From Harmothoe impar (taxonomy: Eukaryota; Annelida; Polychaeta; Phyllodocida; Polynoidae): a DNA stretch of 64,000 nucleotides. The DNA is taken from contig OX381707.1 of the NCBI GenBank assembly GCA_947462335.1, positions 58,934,073 through 58,998,072 of the forward strand. The letters are read 5' to 3'. Positions 44,465 to 56,100 of the stretch are shown piece by piece; positions within the stretch are counted from its first letter, which is position 1, and each line of letters opens with the position of its first letter. The notes beneath the pieces were generated by a model. That model was not told the DNA's origin. It did no database searches and was given only the letters and a program-made list of their open reading frames with translations. A program made the position numbers and the translations under genes.

Positions 44465-44929
44465 CCCTCTCTTTCTTGTTAAATTACAAATTCATCTCCT
44501 TTCTTTAGGGGGAGGGGGATATTGGTGTATATATTTAGCCAAGTGTCAGACATTTTGTTGCAGAACTAACAACAAGATATTCATAGGAGTTTAGGTGCAT
44601 TTCTTGCTTTTATTCTTGAATCATATCATTTGACATTAGAAATGTAATCTCTGTATGACAATCTTGTCTAAGGAATAGTCAGCTAACTTAATGCAATTTG
44701 TTTCATTTCCCTCATTTGGTATGCATAAGAGTTATGATGTCATTGATGTAATTATGATTGATAATGATATGTACTTCAATATGGACAGAATAGAAACAAG
44801 CATCATATACAGTAACAATGTATATAGAAAATCCTGTTGATATTCAACGTATATATCAAGTACATGTAATCACTTAATGCTATTCCCTATTCAATTAAGT
44901 CATTTTAGCGACTTCTTTCAGCTTAAGAA

Positions 44930-44935
44930 AATAAA
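44930..44935 (+). terminator. Candidate polyadenylation signal of the MAP9-like gene
   Basis: AATAAA 466 bp after the stop, in AT-rich presumed 3' UTR. Other variants occur nearby, so use of this one is unproven. Confidence 0.4.
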
Positions 44936-47900
44936 TGAATATATATATAGTGTCATTTTAACCAGTTCTTTCAGCTAAAGACCTTGTCTCATTATGATAT
45001 GTATAAAGCTCATTGTCCTATAGAAATCCACTGTGTATACCATCAGGGCCTATATTAAGGGCATTCAATGTAAATAACGAGGACTTTTAACCTACAATTA
45101 AGTCTCCTCATATCACCATTTAATTGAAAATGCTTGAACTATTTAACAGGTCTAGAAATAATTTACATGAGAATTTTACATTCCACTGAGTATCCAGTCC
45201 ATCCAAATGTGTATCCGTCCAACGTGTGCCACTAGTCGGTGAAACTGTGACTTAGATTAGTGTGGAAGCGTGATGAGTTGTTCTGCTGAGATCTGAAATG
45301 TCGCCTTGTATCGTGTCTGTGATATATATGAACTACTTGTATGTTCACGTCCCTGGTCATTAGAAGTATGGCGTAACCATAATTCCCCTGCTCTGTTCTC
45401 CTGGACGTGTGTTATCATCCTTAATTGTAATACATCGTTTAGCAGAAAGTAAGGGGTAATTGGGAATCATGTCATCATGATAATATGCATTCCAGTTGAA
45501 TTTCTCACCAAGGATTATAATTTTGCTGTCTTGGAGAAATAGCGGATATCTTTTTTGTCCTTAGATATCCGTATACGTGCCTCCTAAAATAATATTGTTA
45601 AGTATTAAGTTGATATCAAAAAGAACAATTTTATGGTGATTTGGTGTATAAAAAGTTCTTATAGTGTATTCCATCGTGTGGATCTGGTAGCTAAATGATC
45701 CACACATTCCTGTTCCATGTCGCCGTGAACAGATTTATTATTAAACGGTATATCAATTATACTTTCTGTTATTTTCCATTGGTACCAATAAATGATCTTA
45801 GGCAGTTTATAACACAACACGACAAGGACTTCCAGTTGTTTTATACGGCTTTATTATTTGATAAATCTGATATGAACAGTGATTTAGTTGTCTTGAACAA
45901 TGAAAAATGCCAACAATCCATTTTACAATGCTTCCAGGAAAAAAATAATATTCTGAAGCTCTGGGAAAGAGAATGATTCAATTTGCTATATCAGATAGAT
46001 ATACACGTTAACATACATACCGGGTACTTCTTCTAAAGAAATACGAGATTTCTTTGGCACGGGGAAAAAAAGATTAAAATGACATATTCCTACTTTGGTC
46101 AGTGATTGTTTCTAATACTAGATAAAACAAGCATTTTTTCCAATTTTAGATGAGGCAAGTTGTGCCTACATTTAACTGTGTATCCATACACATACATGCA
46201 TATAATATCAAACGCACTTAAAGCTACAAGAACTTACAAGATGAGCTAATGACCCCGATCTAAAACGATTTGCAGCAACATTACATAGTAAAACTTATGC
46301 TTACTACAAATCATAATAAATGAGAAATCTTAATTTACAAAGTATATCAATACGACATGTATCAATGTATCATCATGTATCACATGAAATGTCAAGAAAC
46401 ATAGGGGTCTAATAGTGAAATACCGATAGTGCCTCTTATGGCATACAATGGACAGTATCAAACATGCCATTAATTTTATATTGAATGCAGATGAGCCATT
46501 TTTCGGTGGAACTCAGGATACGTATTTTGCGTTATAATCTGGACATTTAAGGCAATGTTTCCCACATATTTTGAGATGAATAAAGATAATTACCCTATAC
46601 AATCGTCTCACCTAGGAGCCCCCAATCATGTGCAGTTTCTTTGAGAGCGAATTAACAGGATTAACACATTGATGTATGAATATTACATAAAATGTTAGTG
46701 TTTTAACAATAAGTTTCCTCCTTTCACTTTGTTCCAAGAAAGTGGCCATATTTATCATGATGTTCTAATCACATCATTCAATGAGGAAAAGTTTAAATAA
46801 GGATGTGGTCTGTGAAGACCAACAAAGGCAGTACAGTACTGTATTTGGTCAATATTTTATCCTTAGTAATGCACTACAATGCCATATTTTAATCGCCTCA
46901 GCCTTCATAGGCATGAATCCTCTAAAAGGGCATACATGTATAAGTAACACCACATCTACAGATAGGTGAGAAGATATTTCTTTGTAAAAGTGTGGAAGTT
47001 TGTAAAAACCTATGCACAAACTATAAGGTAATAAAAAAGATGTGCGCTCCAGTGTAGCGTGAACTCTGATCTACCAACATAACGATTGGTGAAGCTTTAG
47101 ATACCGATAAAAGTAGGTGTTAGAAAACTCAATTGATTCGTTTTCACCAGGTACAGCAATGAACGTATATGACTCAAATTCCCCAAAAGATAACAGACGT
47201 TTTGGTTCTCATACCATTAAATATACTCACAAAACTACAGTCATGATCATCTAGAATAACCAGGAAATTGGGGTGTAGACTACAACACAAAATAAAACAC
47301 ACTTCACTTTGATACATCACTAGCAAACACTGACAAATTATAACTTCTCTAAAAGTTTCGAGATTTTATGTCGGCACTCTGATATTTTACCCCTATGCAA
47401 TGTTCTACCTTTGAAATGAAGAAAAAAAGTCTTTGCGTTTTGAAGTCTTCACGTTCATTTATCTTTCTGCAGGTAGGTTTAGGTATATTTCTGCAGGTTT
47501 TAAAAGTTTCATGTAGAAGTAACAATTAAAGTTTTGTTCTAGGCACACCTCGAAATGGGTCTAAAATGATACAACTATGGTACAGGTAACATCTAAAAAT
47601 AGTCCTGGTTTTTCTCAAAGTTTGCCCTAATCAAGAACACCCTAGTCACCAACTATGCGATTTAGAAACAGAAAGGTGAATAATGTATGAAAAATGCCTT
47701 CTTAACGAGTAGAAATCTATCACCAGTAGGTAGACACTAGAACAAAGCTTTAATCTGAAATGCCGGCCCCTTTACCGTATGTACAGTTTTATCACATCTA
47801 GCGGCATTATGAACAACGTACGACCCTACCATCAACGACCCTCCCCTCTCCACCCCGCGATAGTCTAACGTCCCATCCCACCCTAGCACGCCCCATTCCC

Positions 47901-48112
47901 CTTGCCGCAAGCCCTGCCAACAGTTAGTCGGACTGAGTATTATCATCATGGTCTGGTGGACAAGTCTGCAACAACAGAGTATTACATTGTCATCTAACAA
48001 CTACTAACAGGTCAATGGTGTCAACAGCACAAAGACTACTACGTCTCTGACGTAACTTTATACACAGGCAACGTCTGGCCTATCACTACACCGATTCGCT
48101 TCGTTTTCACTA
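44936..48112. other. Intergenic between convergent genes
   Basis: No gene supported. A 94-codon frame ending at 45976 (…NDLRQFITQHDKDFQLFY…) has a weak acceptor but no partner exon or known domain. Remainder is AT-rich unique sequence. Confidence 0.4.
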
Positions 48113-48311
48113 CCGTAAAACCCTGCCTATAACTGTATTATAAGCTGACCCGCTACTTTTGAGAAAAAGATTAGGCTCATAGAATAGATTAATATAAAAT
48201 GTTTTTTTCACCCATGTTCTGATGTATTAAAACCCTGTCTCTAAGCGGATCCCCACTTCTATCCAGGGGAGGGGGACACCCTTAAATCAGCTTAAAGGCA
48301 GGGTTTTACGG
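48113..48311. mobile_element. MITE with CCGTAAAACCCTGCCT ends
   Basis: 16-bp inverted ends at 48113-48128 and 48296-48311; left flank TA, right flank TG (probably a mutated TA). The first seven bases match the TA-flanked families at 20466 and 63912, implying mobilisation by related transposases. Confidence 0.75.
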
Positions 48312-51300
48312 TGATCACACTCCATGATTTGACTTCTACACATGACTGGCCAATGTCTACAAATATCGATAATTTTATATTTACTTGAAGTCATTTATCT
48401 TTCTAGATTTATACCAGGATGTTTTGCACACTGACATGAGTTGGGGTATCATTCAAATATGCATATTGAGCAGGAAAAACACATTTCCACTGTACGTCCA
48501 TCCAGAACCTACCAGACACGTGGACCTGGGACTTCACGTCTTTAGACTGTTTGCATAGGAAGTGCCTTAAGTAAGCCGCTCATCCACCAAATCCAGATTG
48601 CGTGCCAGATTTTACAATCGGAGACCAGTCGATGAATATTAATAATTAGTCATCATTGGATATCATCTTTCTTTAAAAATAGAAAGATAGAAAGAAAGAG
48701 TTGAAAACATTTTTTCAAACATTGGCCAAGATCTACCTCATCTGTGGTTTGGTGGAGAACCTACTTTAAGAATAGAGTCTGATAGCGCAAAGCTTTGTAA
48801 ATGTCATATCGTCATAGCTACATAAACTACCGCGTAAAGGGATGTTCTCTTACATAGACTTTCAACAGTAACTAAGAAACCATTATAAAGTACCAGACAT
48901 CATTAAAATTGCTAATTGACTCATCTCGTTACGCGGAGGTATCCATCTCCTAAATTAATATCAATTTTATAGTGGAATTCAGATGTTAGTGACTTATAGT
49001 GACTGACGGCTACTCATGGTTATTTTGTCTTGCGGTATCAGACTTTAAACTACTACTTGAGTATGCTACCTATGAGAACATTCTAAACGATAAGAAGATC
49101 AGGCCAGGTAGAACACACTGATAACAGCCATACTTAATGCTACAGGGTGAGGCATACCCAGGGTATAGCCACCACATCAACTTTTTATCATCCTATTTCA
49201 CAGAGGGGTTTTCCAAGTTGTAATTCATTCTATTATAAAACCTGACAAACAGAGTTATTTCAGAGGACAACTTCTATATAATGCAGGCTCCTGCTGTGTT
49301 TAACTTCATAAACCTACAATAGGGACAACTACCCATGAAAGTTCTGCATTGATTCTGGGCTACTTTCGGTTTCCAAACTGATTGCACCAATCCAAGTGCT
49401 GGGAAGTAGCACTGGCACATGCCTCGGTTGACTGACTAACATCTAGATAATATTTATCAGAACCAGCAGAGTTGGTACCTGCATAGTGAGGGATACTGCT
49501 CTTGGCCTTGCCCCCGCATTTCCAATATTTTGCCTCATACTGACTCCACAAATTGTAAAACACTTTAAGGGCCACATAATGCTTCATAATGCTATCTTCT
49601 TGGTCGTGATGATGCATTTATGCAGCACTGGAGATGAACTCATGCATCATAATGGCAAAGAACATTAAAGCCCTTCGTGGCCCTTAAAGGGTTAATGTTT
49701 GTTGAGATGTAACATAAAACAATATGTGTTCAGATGCCATGGCCAGGTACTCTGTTTTGTATGAGGACAATGAAGTAGCTTAGAACAACTCTCTTCTCCC
49801 TCTGGATGTCGTATTTACTAGTCATGGGTAATAATACTGTACAATGATTATGAATGTTGCTATTTTTGGTACACCTGAAAACAGGCAATGGTAATACTGT
49901 ACAATGATTTAACTTGTATCCGAGTTATCGAGAACAACCATACAAACCAGGGTAGGCAGTACTGTACATATTTTTATCTGTTCCATATTCACATATCTAT
50001 GTGTGTGTTTGTGTTCATATCCATCTACTTGTCATATCTGCATATATCTGAGAACGTGTCACAGTTACTCTCCTCGTTTGGCATTGACAACACCCGAAAA
50101 TAAGTAAATCTGCACAGTTTAAAGTCTATCACATACAACCTGAAAACAGGCAGTCTTTTGGAGATACTTATACATACACAGTCGAACAACTCTCATACCC
50201 ACACGATACCAGTACTTGTTGACACCTTTCTTAGCCTACTCAATATGAGGTGGATATTATCTATTGTTGCCTTATTTTTATATAATATTGTAAAAACAGA
50301 TCCACTATGGCAGTATTAATGTTTGAACTTGTCTACATTGCACACACTTTTATTAAGAACATAATTAATATTTTCTTGTATATGAGAGAAATTAAAACAA
50401 ATAGTGACTATTTGTACAAGAAATAATTGCAAATAGGAAAAGGGCGTCATGGTTCTGCAACTAGCAACTACGTGAAAAACATGGTGGCAAATATGGAAAA
50501 TACTGGTAGCTAAACATGGCAATATATGTAAATGGAACAATAAAAAGAAGATACGCAAATAAATAAGTTAAATAATTAAACACAGTAAACGTGTTACACT
50601 CAATTAAATAGCTATGCACCAAGGGTAGCATCCATAAAGGAAAACGGAAGCATATATAAAAAGCAAAACTCTGAAAGTAAACATGTTTGTATAAGAACAT
50701 CATTAACCATTGACCCCAATAATAATAGTTTTTTTAAAGAAGCAACTGGTGGACTTTTATATACTCTTTCGAATTTCTAATGGTGTACATTGAATCCATT
50801 AATATGTTCTAAAATAATTATTGGCTTGCATTTCTCTCAAATAATGTGTGGGGAATCAAACTAATAAATCTGTTTGGTCAGGTTACACAAGATAAATATT
50901 AAAATGAGGTTGAACTTAGAGAATTGATTACATATAGGATTAGGACATAATCAAAAGTAGAAAATGAAATGTCCAACACACGTGGACATAACAAAATTGT
51001 CAAAATAAGAAATCTTATGAATACGGAAAATTATGGGGAAGATTGTCAGTTATAGACAATTACTTCCAGGTCTTACTGTTCTTCAAAGAGTTTCATTTCT
51101 CTTGAGGTAAGGAAACGTATTAATCAAAGAATATAAGCCGGAACATGTCTAAGCTTGTAATCTGCTAACCTTTGCGGTTGAAGAGATGAACAGCCTAGAC
51201 GCCTGGCAAATATGTGCCTGACCCTTTGTTGTAATAATAGATCAATGCAGTCCTAGCAAGTCGACTTGCCAGGGCCACATAATTTATGCAACATAAGAAT

Positions 51301-52675
51301 GAAAGGTTGCCCTTAAATGTATTTTGGGGGGATTGTGATTGGGTTTAAGCTAGTGTTGAACACAAAGGGAGGTTCTAGTCAAATTCTATAAACACAAATC
51401 CTAACAGTTCTCCATTTTGCCTAGATAATATTAAAGATTACAAGGCAGAAAATACATGTTGACATTATATATATCGCTCCACCATCACATCTACAGGATG
51501 ATAAACCTATATCATTTTCAAATTATGATCTCTACCTTCTACGAAAAAAAACACACTTGATCAGTGATCAAAAAAAATCTAACGCAAGAATGTAAGAATC
51601 TAATGCCAGAACATTGCGTAAAACAAACACCTACAAATTCACATGCTATGAATTGACATAACTAGTATGGGGCAATTAATTGAATATGTTCTATTCCTTC
51701 CCATTGTTTTTTGTTTCAAACTCAATGCCTTGCAAAAGAGGAGAAAAGTAGATACGTGTGAGCTTGACCCACTGTCTCATCTTACATGTTTGGTTCTTAA
51801 CAAATAACATATCAATTTCTAAGTCAGAATACCCTCAACGAAAAGGATTTGGTCATTCTATGTGAGACACTCACATACATACATTCAATCGTAAACAAAA
51901 ACAGACTTTGATTCGTATCTCTTACACATTTATATGGAACCAGACCTCATTAGGGTTATAATTTGAAAATCGGCTACTGAAATATTCCAGAGCTTTCCTT
52001 AGAATGACATCAGAGATGAAACTGGTCCTCTACATGTCACTTTGGAGAAGTCATTATTAAAGATTTAAGGTCGCACGATTTATAGCCAAGGCCACATTCT
52101 GAAGATACCGGTAGAACTTGACTGCATAACATTTTGGCACGTTTATGACAACTGAGCAATTGTACAACGCATATTTACATAACCCGTGTTCATAATGCTA
52201 ACACTGTTATATCATACACGGACAGAGGCCCATTATTAGCTTTACCCATGGGCTTTATAAAGATATTCTATAACATTGAGGGTATTCATCTAAATGCAGG
52301 TTGTTTTTACCCCTAAACTGTAACGGTCTTTATTTTATACACACACTTGGCATCTAACTTGGCTTATATATATATGTGTGTCAATATTACACACACCTTT
52401 CCATGAGCCACATGGCGAAAACATAGGCTTTGCCATGGTAAAGGTTATGAAAGGACTGTATTCACTGTAATACCAGATGTATTCATCTTAGAATGATAAA
52501 AGGTGAGAGCTGTGGGGTACTCATCCCAAAATGGTGAAAATATTTTTTCGATCGCTGACTTTTCATATATTATATATAGCCCGGCGATCACTCGCACTCA
52601 ACTGCCAACACTCGCACACGCATGGAGAAACGGCAACAAGAACAACGATAACATGCATTACAAATTAAGTAAATA
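48312..52675. other. Intergenic, 3' of the phosphatase gene
   Basis: No gene supported. Holds a dispersed repeat at 49560-49696, AT-rich low complexity and a minus-strand AATAAA at 52329-52334, about 340 bp after the phosphatase stop, as a possible polyadenylation signal. A short (TA)n run is at about 52365. Confidence 0.4.
49560..49696. repeat. Dispersed repeat with CTTTAAGGGCCAC-like inverted ends
   Basis: Left ACTTTAAGGGCCAC and right GTGGCCCTTAAAGGGTTAAT are inverted. The inside resembles 15095-15230. Probably a small MITE. Confidence 0.5.
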
Positions 52676-53131
52676 TTACAATTCGTTCCTGTCTAAATGA
52701 AGCAGGTCTCGCTCGCGTGCTAACGTAACAAGTTGACGCTGAAAGCCCTCGTTGGACAAAACCCTGTCGCGTGCCTTTTTCACAAATTTGGCTGATGAGA
52801 TGGGGCCCATCTTCTTGGTGAGCATGCAGTATGCCGTGACAAGCAGGCCGCTACGGTTGATGCCCATTATACAGTGAACGAGCACCTTACCGCCCGAAGA
52901 CCGTGCCTTCTCAATGAAGTCATAGGCCTTTTGGAAGTGCTGAATCATGTTGTAGTCGTCGTCATCCTCAGCATCGAACTCTATGTATTTGATTCCTTTG
53001 TGGTAGTAGAAGTTCTTGCCCGTTGACGTGTATTTAGCCGCACAGTTGATAACATGCGTGATACCCACCTCCTTCAACAGCTCCAAATTCTCTGCGTTTC
53101 CCGCACTCCCAAGGTAGAGATAGTCCAACAC
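52676..53131 (-). CDS. Dual-specificity phosphatase exon 3 (catalytic, stop)
   Basis: Encodes residues 41-191, VLDYLYLGSAGNAENLELL through the P-loop to LLHLDRNEL and TAA. Acceptor GTGAACAG lies just before 53131. The frame stays open upstream into the intron, but the join to exon 2 is supported by matching phase 0 and by the usual domain start. Confidence 0.9.
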   Translation of the reverse strand: MLDYLYLGSAGNAENLELLKEVGITHVINCAAKYTSTGKNFYYHKGIKYIEFDAEDDDDYNMIQHFQKAYDFIEKARSSGGKVLVHCIMGINRSGLLVTAYCMLTKKMGPISSAKFVKKARDRVLSNEGFQRQLVTLARERDLLHLDRNEL

Positions 53132-56100
53132 CTGTTCACGACACAAACTATTCCATCAGCTCATTGCCTTAAAGAGTACCGGTAACTGTCACTTAAAAAA
53201 ATATAATTTAGGCCACTCCAAATAATATCCTTGTTTCTCATCACCAGGCGCATAATGAAAATCGTTTGTTAATAATGGACAAATATTGGTAAATTTCATA
53301 CCAAATTAAAGCTTAGAGTGCTGCAAATACGATGGGATAGAAAAAAACATGCATATTCGCAACTTGCAAAGATCATTTATCTTTTAAATACTTAAAAATG
53401 AATTCAGTTCGGCGAGGACCTAAATTTCCCCACCTATTAAGCCCTCAGCAAAAAAAAAAAGAAGCACCCTCGTCATATTTCTCATGGCTTGGTGATGAGA
53501 AACAAGGATATTATTTGGAGTGGCCTTACTGTTTGGTATGTTCTAAATGTACATTTAAGAGTTAAGCAAGTCTCGGTAAAAGCCAGTACAGTTCACCTCC
53601 TTACTGGTTAACTCGTGACCGAGCTGGTTTTGGCGTTTATGTAGTACAACATTAGTAACATGTCAGGGGTATTTTCAAAGTAAATCAGAGCCGCAAAGAA
53701 GCGAGCTATTCGTATGTACGTGTTTATCTCTGCTGTCATGCAACCTGTCGACAAAAAGTAGGAAATCTAAAGGATTTGATCAATTTTCTGTAGGAAATTA
53801 GCATAACTTAATACAGAAATCCCAGCGAAAAAGTAGGAATTCCTGCAAAAGTAGGAAAAGTGGCATCAGGTATAAGCATATTAAGGTATAAAACCTGACA
53901 AGGAATATTTCATACACATCTGTTTGAATCAAAGACTTGCCTGTGATAAGCCTGGACCAGGGATCCTACAGTGAGAACCCATGACAGCCCGTAGCCTGGC
54001 GATGTATGGGGCTTCGTCAATCTCATCTTGAAACTGCTGCTCCATTGCTAAAATGAACACAGGTAAATAATGTTAATATTGTACACAACCCCATTTGTTA
54101 CCAATCTATTGTATAAATGTCGTACACGCAAGAAACTATCCTTGTAGTAGTTTCCTATGTAGTATCGTGTGTTAGTTCAACATTGATGACTTTATGAATC
54201 TTAATCCCTATTGGATCGATCTGCATGTTGATTACTAAAAGTTGAGATAACTACAAAAGTCGGCAAAAAATCAGGTTTTGGGGAAAACATTTTTTTCTTC
54301 TTTTTTTTTTTTTTGCCAGATTTTGATGAAAAACCTTATCAAAATGGACAAAATTGGTCATATTTGGTATCAAACTAAAGCTAGAAATATAGAAATAACT
54401 AACATTTTCCCCACTTTTAAAGATCAATTAATTCTTAATCAATAAAATGTAAATTTTGGCCAAAGAAACCCGTAAATTATCCTATACATTTTGGCCTGTG
54501 AGTAAAGGGAAAAAAAAGCCTCCCTCGTCAGATTTCTCAGATCTTGGTGATGAGAAACCACTTTCTCTTTTTTTTGATTGGCCTTATTGTAGCACGGGAT
54601 ATGGGTGTCTACTGTTTCCTGAGAGGGGATAGCATTAGTATACCATAAACCTCCTCTACTGTGAAGCTAATAATACGTGTTCAGAACAGCAGGACGACAG
54701 AGACTGTAATCTTTAGTTACTAAGACCTTCTCCATTTATATACGGGTATTTCGAGTTAAGGCACCTTATATTCTACACACCTTATATTCTACAGACCTGA
54801 GAATTCTGAACAAGAAAAAATGTGGGACTTCACCTTTCAAGGTATGATGCAGTCTGGTACACTGATTGCCTAAGTATCAAATGTTGCTACCCCCCCCCCC
54901 CCCCCGCTACCATAATGATAACACATTCTTTCATTGAATCTGGACGAATCACAGAAGCAGGGACATGTATACTATGTACACTATACGGTACCCCATGACA
55001 GAAGTGACCCTGATAGATGTTAAAAGTGAGGGGTTTGCAGACTACAGAATACAGACAGATTCTTATCTAATTCAAATGGGTACTAGTAATCAATCTAGGT
55101 GAGGGCTACTGACTGTGTGATCAACACATATACCTGAACTTGAAAGGGGTAATTAAGATATGTGTATCGGGGTAAAATGGCAGCCTTCCAGGTTCGGTCC
55201 GCATGGGCCCTGTGGACCTGCTAACCAGCCTTCGGCTGTGTTGGTTTTAAAACTATATCATCATATCATGGCAGTCTGCTCCCAGGCTATCCAAATAGGA
55301 TATACGTTGGTCGAGGCTGGGTATGGGGCCGTCTATAAATTAGTTGTTGGTCTGAGTACGACAATGATGAAGGTATGTGGGAAAGGGTGACGATGGCCTT
55401 GACAAGGGAATTTAAAATCACCCATATTTGTGTGACGTAATTTATGGATGGCCCCTATGTATAAAGGCTCTGAACGTTGCTTGCTTATTGTTTTTGTACG
55501 TCATTGCATATCCCAATATCCTTAAATAAGTACAAATCTGTATAATATTTCATCAGCACTGCTACCACATTATATACATACATTAATTCGAAGTATTTTC
55601 CCCTCACTACCACCATCTTTATTCCCTATCACCCGTATGCAAATAGACAGAAGACACGGTATCACTAGAATTTAAACGGTAGTACACTGCCCGCCCCTAT
55701 ATACATTGTATGTTATGTTGTTGTTGACAACATTTTTTATCTTGAACCTTGGTACATAAATCAGCATAAATAAGGTGTTAGCTGATCGACCTCTTCTATT
55801 GATTATCTTACTCACAGGAGTCACATAAATACATATTGATGGTACATTGCACCAACAATGCCCTCTACTTTTAACCTCATCAAACAATATCAGTAATTTG
55901 GGTCGACCAAGAATCATCATCCTACAGTGTTATTGACGTTTAATAGTCTGGATTTGTAAAATCGTCTAGAGAAATGCCTGTGACTGGTCCTATAATGTTT
56001 TCACTGTCCATGCTCGACAGCATGAACGATTGTACAGGTCTGTGTATTTCACCACTTTACAATAAATATACAGCAGTCCAACATTATAGCACTCCAATGC

